Shown here: one piece after another, positions 6,222-11,231 of the stretch
Layout of the letters: every line of letters starts with the position of its first letter
Position numbering within the stretch: the stretch's first letter is position 1
Assembly: GCA_024679635.1 (NCBI GenBank)
Contig: JAIBDA010000035.1
Location: 1-11,231 of the forward strand
Length of the DNA: 11,231 bases
From: Amphritea sp.
GTDB taxonomy: Bacteria > Pseudomonadota > Gammaproteobacteria > Pseudomonadales > Nitrincolaceae
Direction of reading: 5' to 3'
Notes under the pieces: generated by a model
Database searches by the model: none
What the model was told of the DNA's origin: nothing
Seen by the model: only the letters and a program-made list of their open reading frames with translations
Translations under genes and position numbers: made by a program

Positions 6222-7352
6222 ATGTCGAAGAGAGATTTTTACGATGTGTTAGACGTTGCAAGAGACGCGTCTGATCGGGATATTAAAAAAGCTTATCGTC
6301 GTATGGCGATGAAGCATCACCCGGACCGTAATCCTGACGATAAAGAGGCTGATGAGGCGTTTAAGGAAGTAAACGAAGCCTACGAGATTCTTTCTGATAG
6401 CCAGAAGAAAGCCGCTTATGACCAGTATGGCCATGCCGGTGTTGATCAACAAGGTATGGGCGGCGGTCAGGGTGCTGGCGGCTTCGGCGATATCTTCGGT
6501 GATGTATTCGGTGATATCTTCGGCCAGCAGGGCCATGGCGGCGGTCGTCGCAGTCATGTGCAGCGTGGCGCTGATCTGCGTTATACGATGGATCTGAGTC
6601 TGGAAGAAGCGGTACGTGGTTGTGAAAAAACGATCACTGTACCGACGCTGGTCGGTTGTGATGTCTGTGATGGTAGTGGCGCTAAACCCGGAACGAGTGC
6701 TAAAACCTGTGGTACTTGTGGCGGTGTAGGCCAGGTGCGGATGCAGCAGGGGTTCTTCTCTGTACAGCAAACCTGTCCAACCTGTCATGGCGAAGGCCAG
6801 GTTGTTTCTGATCCTTGTGGCAGCTGCCACGGTCAGGGTCGTAAGCAGCAAACCAAGAAACTGTCGGTTAAGATCCCAGCGGGTGTTGATACCGGTGATC
6901 GTATTCGTCTCTCCGGTGAAGGAGAAGCGGGCGGTCATGGTGGCCCATCCGGTGATCTTTTTGTTCAGGTTAACGTGCGTGATCACGCGATTTTCGAACG
7001 GGATGGCAAACACCTTTATTGTGAAGTGCCGATCAGCTTTATCGATGCGGCTTTAGGTGGCGAGCTTGAAGTTCCGACCCTGGAATCACGGGTTAAACTG
7101 AAAATTCCGGGAGAAACTCAGACGGGTAAACTTTTCCGCTTACGTGGTAAAGGTATTAAGCCTGTTCGTGGCGGTGCGGTGGGTGATCTGTTGGTACGGG
7201 TTACTATTGAAACGCCGGTGAACCTGAGTGGCAAACAGAAAGAGCTGCTGAGAGAGTTTCAGACGGCGATGGATGAGCGTCAAAAACATCATGCGCCTAA
7301 GAAACATGGTTTCTTCGATAGCGTTAAGAAATTTTTTGAGGATATGACCTAA
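6222..7352 (+). CDS. dnaJ: Chaperone DnaJ (Hsp40, type I)
   Basis: This 376-residue class A Hsp40 matches the E. coli length. It delivers unfolded clients to DnaK and triggers ATP hydrolysis. Domains in order are the J-domain (1-70) with the essential HPD at 33-35, a Gly/Phe-rich linker (about 75-109, with [15 protein letters not shown]), and a zinc-binding domain with four CxxCxGxG repeats (CDVCDGSG 146-153, CGTCGGVG 163-170, CPTCHGEG 185-192, CGSCHGQG 199-206) carrying all eight cysteines. The two C-terminal client-binding beta domains and the dimerisation tail follow. The start gives the standard [10 protein letters not shown]; the bases before it show no good Shine-Dalgarno match, unlike dnaK. 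It is the last gene of the heat-shock cluster and is followed directly by an intrinsic terminator. Confidence 0.98.
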   Translation: MSKRDFYDVLDVARDASDRDIKKAYRRMAMKHHPDRNPDDKEADEAFKEVNEAYEILSDSQKKAAYDQYGHAGVDQQGMGGGQGAGGFGDIFGDVFGDIFGQQGHGGGRRSHVQRGADLRYTMDLSLEEAVRGCEKTITVPTLVGCDVCDGSGAKPGTSAKTCGTCGGVGQVRMQQGFFSVQQTCPTCHGEGQVVSDPCGSCHGQGRKQQTKKLSVKIPAGVDTGDRIRLSGEGEAGGHGGPSGDLFVQVNVRDHAIFERDGKHLYCEVPISFIDAALGGELEVPTLESRVKLKIPGETQTGKLFRLRGKGIKPVRGGAVGDLLVRVTIETPVNLSGKQKELLREFQTAMDERQKHHAPKKHGFFDSVKKFFEDMT

Positions 7353-7359
7353 TATCCCT

Positions 7360-7383
7360 AAAGGGCTGCTTAGCAGCCCTTTT
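7360..7383 (+). terminator. Intrinsic terminator after dnaJ
   Basis: AAAGGGCTGC (7360-7369) and GCAGCCCTTT (7373-7382) pair perfectly around a TTA loop and run into a TTTT tract. It starts 7 bp after the dnaJ stop and ends 18 bp before cysE, so cysE either has read-through expression or a start hidden within the dnaJ end. I see no clear promoter between them. Confidence 0.88.
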
Positions 7384-7401
7384 GACTTTTAGGAGTCTTG
7401 C

Positions 7402-8202
7402 ATGAGTGAATTTCCCACTCACCCGGAAGAGTTATGGCAACTGATTCAACAGGAAGCTCAGGAAGAGATATCCAGAGAGCCTTTTCTGGCGAGTTTTCTC
7501 CACAGTACGATTATCCAGCATAAGAGTCTCTGTGAGGCAGTCAGCTACCTTTTGGCTAACAAACTGTCTGATGAAGTAATGGCCGCTATTACCCTGCGTG
7601 AGCTGATTGAAACAGCCTTGGGCGGCGATCCGGACATTCTTAAATGTATCTGCAAAGATATCAGTGCGGTACGCACCCGTGACCCTGCTGTAGCAACTTT
7701 TACAACTGTGCTGCTTTATCTGAAAGGCTTTCATGCCTTGCAGGCGTATCGTATCGCTCACTGGATGTGGCAACAGGGACGTCAATCGATGGCGCTCTAT
7801 CTGCAAAGTCGTGTCAGTGAAGTATTTCAGGTGGATATTCATCCGGCGGCTCAGATCGGTTGTGGGGTGATGTTTGATCACGCAACAGGCATTGTTGTGG
7901 GTGAAACCTGTGTTATAGAGAATGATGTCTCTATTCTTCAGTCTGTCACTTTAGGTGGTACAGGTAAGGAAAGCGGTGATCGCCATCCGAAAATTCGTGA
8001 AGGCGTGATGATCGCTGCAGGTGCGAAAATCTTCGGTAATATCGAAGTGGGTGCCGGTGCTAAAATCGGTGGCGGTTCGGTTGTGTTAGAAGATGTGCCG
8101 CCGCATACCACTGTAGTCGGTGTGCCAGCGAAAATCGTTGGGCGCCCTGGCTGTGAAATGCCTGCATTCGATATGGACCAGAGTGTCAGTCGAAAGAAAT
8201 AA
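7402..8202 (+). CDS. cysE: Serine O-acetyltransferase CysE
   Basis: This 266-residue protein compares with 273 in E. coli CysE. It transfers acetyl from acetyl-CoA to L-serine, the committed step of cysteine synthesis. The N-terminal half (1-140) is the helical CysE domain (LWQLIQQEAQ, FLASFLHSTIIQH, LLYLKGFHALQAYRIAHWMW). The C-terminal half is the left-handed beta-helix with hexapeptide repeats. The catalytic dyad lies in DIHPAAQIGCGVMFDHATG with D145 and H160, corresponding to E. coli D143 and H158. GDRHPKI (192-198) carries the Arg/His pair used for serine and cysteine binding, so feedback inhibition by cysteine is likely. The C-terminal tail has no terminal Ile, the residue that docks in CysK in E. 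coli. A good AGGAG (7391-7395) precedes the ATG. The position between dnaJ and dapB is unusual to my knowledge. Confidence 0.96.
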   Translation: MSEFPTHPEELWQLIQQEAQEEISREPFLASFLHSTIIQHKSLCEAVSYLLANKLSDEVMAAITLRELIETALGGDPDILKCICKDISAVRTRDPAVATFTTVLLYLKGFHALQAYRIAHWMWQQGRQSMALYLQSRVSEVFQVDIHPAAQIGCGVMFDHATGIVVGETCVIENDVSILQSVTLGGTGKESGDRHPKIREGVMIAAGAKIFGNIEVGAGAKIGGGSVVLEDVPPHTTVVGVPAKIVGRPGCEMPAFDMDQSVSRKK

Positions 8203-8213
8203 TAAGATCCAGA

Positions 8214-8239
8214 TTCAGGGCTGGATACACGGCTCTGAA
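8214..8239 (+). other. Weak hairpin in the cysE-dapB gap
   Basis: TTCAGGGC (8214-8221) can pair with GCTCTGAA (8232-8239), eight pairs including one G-T, around a 10-base loop. No T-run follows. It lies just before the dapB ribosome site AGGA (8246-8249), so a processing or leader role is possible, but it may be chance. Confidence 0.3.
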
Positions 8240-8253
8240 GCAAACAGGAATAA

Positions 8254-9063
<810 letters not shown>

Positions 9064-9087
9064 CCCAAGCCCAGGCAGGCTCTGATT

Positions 9088-9112
9088 AAAACCGCCCTCA
9101 GGCGGTTTTTTT
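9088..9112 (+). terminator. Intrinsic terminator after dapB
   Basis: ACCGCC (9091-9096) pairs with GGCGGT (9101-9106) around CTCA, extended by AAA/TTT. Seven T residues run from 9106 to 9112. An outer repeat, GCAGGC (9075-9080) with GCCTGC (9115-9120), could extend the fold. It closes the cysE-dapB unit. Confidence 0.92.
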
Positions 9113-9142
9113 ATGCCTGCTGAGGGAGCTATTTTAAAAATA

Positions 9143-9202
9143 TCCCATTATGGGACTATGTTTGACTCCCATTTTATAGTTTTTCATCTATATTCAATGG
9201 GA
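9143..9202. promoter_or_regulatory. Promoter region of the DUF3461 gene with four TCCCAT/ATGGGA motifs
   Basis: TCCCAT (9143-9148), one T, and ATGGGA (9150-9155) form a perfect 13-base palindrome. A second pair, TCCCATT (9167-9173) and AATGGGA (9196-9202), repeats the motif in the same orientation order 22 bases apart. A -35-like TTGACT (9162-9167) overlaps the third copy, and the A/T-rich stretch 9175-9194 (TATAGT, TATATT) supplies possible -10 elements, although no pair has ideal spacing. Repeated inverted motifs around a promoter suggest an operator for an unidentified regulator. Alternatively the second pair could form a hairpin in the leader. Confidence 0.5.
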
Positions 9203-9232
9203 TTACAGTGAATGGCCTACGGAGAATATGGA

Positions 9233-9622
9233 ATGTCAGCTAAGAAATTTCAAACCCTGACAGAGATGGGGTTCGACGACCCACATAATATTGAAAAATT
9301 TACGACTCGCACAGAAAACGATGTCGATGTGCTGAAGGTTTACCTGCATCGTCATCATGGCGAATGGATGGCCAAGAGTAAGAAATTTAAGTTTAAGCGA
9401 AAGCACACCAATGTATCAGTGGAGGGGGGGTTGGTTCCTTATCGTGCCAGTACCGAGCCTTCGCCGTACTTTCTCCGTGCTATTGGCGAGTTGGAGAAGC
9501 TTGTCTTAGAAGAGAAGACAGTAAAAGATAAGAAAGAGCATCTGCTGGATGAACTCGAACATTTGGAATCGGTAGTAACCCGCAAGGTGGCAGATCTTCG
9601 TCGGCAGATTGAAGAGCTGTAA
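9233..9622 (+). CDS. DUF3461 family protein, function unknown
   Basis: This 129-residue protein looks cytoplasmic, with no signal peptide or membrane segment. The pattern LTEMGFDDPHNIEKF, VDVLKVYLHRHHGEW, KSKKFKFKRK and PSPYFLRAIGELEKLV, followed by a charged C-terminal helix (LLDELEHLESVVTRKVADLR), resembles the DUF3461 family, known mainly from gamma- and betaproteobacteria. No biochemical role is established that I know of. The N-terminal two thirds seem an alpha/beta domain rich in Lys and aromatic residues, and about 90-129 is probably a coiled coil, so self-association is plausible. An in-frame ATG at 9212 would add 7 residues. The ATG at 9233 is preferred because GGAG (9221-9224) lies 8 bp before it. 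It is a single-gene unit: a terminator lies on both sides, and the upstream spacer carries repeated TCCCAT motifs. Confidence 0.82.
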   Translation: MSAKKFQTLTEMGFDDPHNIEKFTTRTENDVDVLKVYLHRHHGEWMAKSKKFKFKRKHTNVSVEGGLVPYRASTEPSPYFLRAIGELEKLVLEEKTVKDKKEHLLDELEHLESVVTRKVADLRRQIEEL

Positions 9623-9645
9623 GCTGAATCTGGGTTTGAACTAAG

Positions 9646-9675
9646 CGGCCGATGAGTGATCATCGGCCGTTTTTT
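9646..9675 (+). terminator. Intrinsic terminator after the DUF3461 gene
   Basis: CGGCCGATGA (9646-9655) and TCATCGGCCG (9660-9669) pair perfectly over 10 bp around GTGA, followed by six T residues (9670-9675). This is one of the strongest terminators in the window. Confidence 0.95.
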
Positions 9676-9701
9676 GTTGGGTACTTAGATAGGGGGCTGA
9701 A

Positions 9702-10013
9702 ATGTATAAATTAGCGTTCTTTGTTCCGGAAGTTGATCTGGAGTCTGTAAAGCAAGCGCTGTTTAATATCGGTGCAGGCAAGATAGGCGACTATGACAGT
9801 TGCTGTTGGCAGGTTAAAGGTCTTGGCCAGTTCCGGCCTTTAGATGGCAGTAACCCTCATATAGGTAGTGAGGGTAGCCTTGAGAGGATTGAGGAATGGA
9901 AGGTCGAGCTGGTGTGTGAGGACAGTCTTATTCGTGCAGCAGTATCCGCGTTGAAACGGGCTCATCCCTATGAAGAGGTTGCCTATGAAGTCTGGCAGCT
10001 GGCTGATTTTTAA
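9702..10013 (+). CDS. Small stand-alone NIF3-like / YqfO-type protein
   Basis: This 103-residue protein has the pattern MYKLAFFVPEVDLESVKQAL, GAGKIGDYDSCCWQ, GQFRPLDGSNPHIGS, ERIEEWKVELVC and HPYEEVAYEVWQL. It corresponds to the CutA/PII-like domain (about 100 residues) that is inserted in the larger NIF3/YqfO proteins of Gram-positive bacteria, here as a separate protein. The HPYEEVAYE motif near the C-terminus (about 88-96) is the family hallmark. It lacks the metal-binding NIF3 core, so it should not be called a GTP cyclohydrolase or a full NIF3 protein. A trimeric, ligand-sensing fold is likely from family structures, but no substrate is known. The ribosome site is a strong AGGGGG (9690-9695). 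It stands between the upstream terminator and a long convergent spacer. Confidence 0.88.
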   Translation: MYKLAFFVPEVDLESVKQALFNIGAGKIGDYDSCCWQVKGLGQFRPLDGSNPHIGSEGSLERIEEWKVELVCEDSLIRAAVSALKRAHPYEEVAYEVWQLADF

Positions 10014-10299
10014 CCGTGTTCATAACTGTTTATGGTTATAAACAATTTCTGTGCATAACCCTGTTGATTAAGTATGCGTAACCACTTTGCTTGTTTGTTA
10101 AGTGATTGAAATATAATAACTATAATGTTCTGTGTTAAATCTGGCCAGGTTATTAAGTAACCAGTTATTTTCGATGGAAACTAGTCACAATATCTGTGGA
10201 TATGCCTGTGGATTAAGTCTGGGTATCATTGGGGTAAAGCGTGTGGAGCCCGTGATGGCTGGGCTCCGGGTGGGCTGTAGAAAGGTGCTGCAATAACAC
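10014..10299. other. 286-bp convergent spacer with DnaA-box-like sequences
   Basis: The spacer lies between the ends of the NIF3-like gene and marC. Its left two thirds are A+T-rich. TGTGCATAA (10050-10058) matches the DnaA box TGTGNATAA exactly. One-mismatch forms are TGTTCATAA (10017-10025), TTATAAACA (10036-10044, opposite orientation), TGTGGATAT (10195-10203) and TGTGGATTA (10207-10215), the last two 12 bp apart. Two perfect TATAAT hexamers lie at 10112 and 10121, and GGTTA-N5-TAACC at 10148-10162 is an inverted repeat. I see no open reading frame of note and no GATC site in the spacer. It may be a DnaA-binding locus. It is unlikely to be the main origin, since dnaA, rpmH, gidA and mioC are not nearby. 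Confidence 0.5.
10245..10267. terminator. Hairpin near the 3' end of marC, possible terminator
   Basis: GGAGCCC (10245-10251) and GGGCTCC (10261-10267) pair perfectly around a 9-base loop. It lies about 33 bp past the marC stop on the minus strand and 230 bp past the NIF3-like gene. Neither side has a proper T-run, so it would be a weak or Rho-assisted terminator. Confidence 0.45.
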
Positions 10300-10908
10300 T
10301 CAGTGAGTAATGCCCGCCATAAAACCGGTGATGCCGGTCAGGACAATCTGTGAGGCCATCGCGGCCAGAATCAGGCCGGTGATCTTACTCAGAATATTCA
10401 GGCCGGTATTGCCCAGCAAGCGTTCCAGTCGGGTCGCTGCATGAAGTAGTATCAGCAGGCAGATAAGCGCCAGAAACATGCCACCGAGGCCAAACAGCAT
10501 GTCGATGCCATGTAGCTCGGAACCGTAAACAAGAATCGCACCTATCGTGGCAGGCCCGATAATGGTTGGAATGGCTAAAGGTACAACAGAAGCATCTTCT
10601 CTGGGGCCTTCTGGCAGCTGTGCGTTGCTACGCACCCCTTCTTTTACCAGGCTGATTGCGGAAAGAAATAGCAGGATGCCGGCACCGATGCGGAAAGAGT
10701 CGATAGTGATGCCAAGCAGTTCAAATAGTGGTGTACCAAAGAAAAATAGGATCAGAGAGGCGCATGCCGCAGCGAATACTGCTTTATTGGCCGTACTGCT
10801 GCGTTCGGCTGGGGTGTCGCTTCGGGTTAGCGAGAGGAACATCGATACCACGAAAAAGGGCGCAAAGAGGATAAAGAACTTAATCCAGGTGGTAATTAAC
10901 AGAGTCAT
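10300..10908 (-). CDS. MarC family integral membrane protein
   Basis: This 202-residue, very hydrophobic protein has about six membrane segments: roughly 7-26, 43-62, 71-88, 107-126 (SVVPLAIPTIIGPATIGAIL), 135-155 and 175-198. The conserved VPLAIPTIIGPATI stretch, together with the early PFFVVSMFLSLT and the late GLILAAMASQIVLTGI, places it in the MarC/UPF0056 family (YhgN, YchE). Length is typical (about 197-220). The family was once linked to multiple-antibiotic resistance by the gene name, but E. coli marC does not cause resistance, and no substrate is established. It sits in the inner membrane. An asparagine or aspartate expected near the first helix in relatives (MDPLGN in YhgN) is replaced by APFFVV here. 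The gene is isolated between a terminator and the convergent spacer. Confidence 0.9.
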   Translation of the reverse strand: MTLLITTWIKFFILFAPFFVVSMFLSLTRSDTPAERSSTANKAVFAAACASLILFFFGTPLFELLGITIDSFRIGAGILLFLSAISLVKEGVRSNAQLPEGPREDASVVPLAIPTIIGPATIGAILVYGSELHGIDMLFGLGGMFLALICLLILLHAATRLERLLGNTGLNILSKITGLILAAMASQIVLTGITGFMAGITH

Positions 10909-10946
10909 AGTGGTTCTCGTATGGACACCGGGTAGGTGTATCTAAC

Positions 10947-10974
10947 AAAAAAGCGGCCTTGTGGGCCGCTTTTT
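10947..10974. terminator. Intrinsic terminator between the YqaE-like gene and marC
   Basis: GCGGCC (10953-10958) and GGCCGC (10964-10969) pair around TTGTG, flanked by AAAAAA and TTTTT so that it works on both strands. On the minus strand it would end the YqaE-like transcript about 45 bp after its stop. It leaves only 38 bp for a marC promoter, and I cannot see a convincing one there. Confidence 0.88.
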
Positions 10975-10978
10975 CATT

Positions 10979-11010
10979 CTGTATGAGGCTTCAAGTAACG
11001 CCTTATACAG
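10979..11010. other. Long hairpin just after the YqaE-like stop codon
   Basis: CTGTATGAGGC (10979-10989) and GCCTTATACAG (11000-11010) pair over 11 positions with one G-T pair (an A-C mismatch in the minus-strand transcript) around a 10-base loop. It starts 6 bp past the YqaE-like stop and precedes the intrinsic terminator, giving two hairpins in a row at this 3' end. Confidence 0.6.
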
Positions 11011-11016
11011 GAGTGA

Positions 11017-11178
11017 TTATTTTAACGCCAGCCAGAGCGCGTGAATAATGCCAGGAATGTAGAAAAACAGGCAGAGTACAATATTGATCACTAGCTGAAG
11101 GCCAGCGCCGGCTTTCATAAAGACTGCAATTGGCGGCAGTAAGATGGCCAGAATGATCAAAACGATCTTGTTATCCAT
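11017..11178 (-). CDS. YqaE/Pmp3 family small membrane protein
   Basis: Translating the minus strand gives 53 residues with two membrane segments (about 4-20 and 28-45, the first starting IVLIILAILLPP) and the family signature LPPIAVFMKAGAGLQLVINI followed by LCLFFYIPGIIHALWL. This is UPF0057, the family of bacterial YqaE and the yeast and plant proteolipid Pmp3/RCI2, which is tied to membrane potential and to salt, cold or osmotic stress. The molecular action is not settled. The product should sit in the inner membrane. The ribosome site AAGGA (11192-11188) lies 9 bp before the ATG. Its promoter is presumably within 11193-11231 or beyond the window; TAGACA near the edge is a possible -35 but no -10 is convincing. 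Confidence 0.92.
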   Translation of the reverse strand: MDNKIVLIILAILLPPIAVFMKAGAGLQLVINIVLCLFFYIPGIIHALWLALK

Positions 11179-11231
11179 TGGTCAGGGTCCTTGTTAATTA
11201 GGTAGATCAGATTTGTCTACATATTGCCTAG

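Noticed and set aside
6249..7013. Open frame of 254 codons on the minus strand inside dnaJ
   Set aside because: It is antisense to dnaJ. Its low-complexity Thr/Ile/Ala-rich translation mirrors dnaJ codons, and there is no family resemblance.
10014..10299. Chromosomal replication origin oriC
   Set aside because: The DnaA-box-like sites are mostly imperfect, and no dnaA, dnaN, rpmH, gidA or mioC is close. It is kept only as a possible DnaA-binding site.
10547..10945. Plus-strand frame of 132 codons over marC
   Set aside because: It is antisense to a clear MarC membrane protein. It runs across the marC start, with no ribosome site or domain.

Overview
The window reads as an ordinary chromosomal core region of a gammaproteobacterium. 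The proteins look most like those of marine Oceanospirillales (Amphritea/Neptunomonas/Marinobacterium-like), but that placement is from memory of the families and not from a search. Evidence for the class is the linked block ratA-rnfH / bamE / fur / recN / grpE-dnaK-dnaJ / dapB, an Fe-type Fur protein, an E. coli-like LexA box and E. coli-like sigma-32 promoters. Codon use looks even across the window. I see no transposase, integrase, phage gene, tRNA, rRNA, CRISPR array or toxin-antitoxin pair.

Left part (1-3340): the 3' half of ratA and the complete rnfH run rightwards and converge on bamE, an outer-membrane lipoprotein gene on the minus strand. fur diverges from bamE and converges on recN, and a strong bidirectional terminator separates fur from recN. 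recN has a LexA operator over its -10 element.

Centre (3340-7383): a heat-shock cluster. grpE and dnaK each have their own sigma-32-type promoter with the same 13-nt spacer. dnaJ follows dnaK after a terminator-like hairpin and ends at a second terminator. GrpE, DnaK and DnaJ form one chaperone machine. recN and grpE are divergent, so DNA-damage and heat-shock controls lie back to back in about 180 bp.

Right part (7384-11231): cysE (cysteine synthesis) and dapB (lysine/diaminopimelate synthesis) run rightwards, followed by a DUF3461 gene and a small stand-alone NIF3-like (YqfO-type) gene, each with its own terminator. A 286-bp convergent spacer with DnaA-box-like sequences and two perfect TATAAT hexamers precedes marC (minus strand). 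A 53-residue YqaE/Pmp3-type membrane protein gene (minus strand) closes the window.

I did not find a new multi-gene system. The points most worth checking are a Fur protein that keeps its structural and main regulatory metal sites but seems to have lost the third site, the DnaA-box-like cluster at 10017-10215, and a four-copy TCCCAT/ATGGGA motif around the promoter of the DUF3461 gene.
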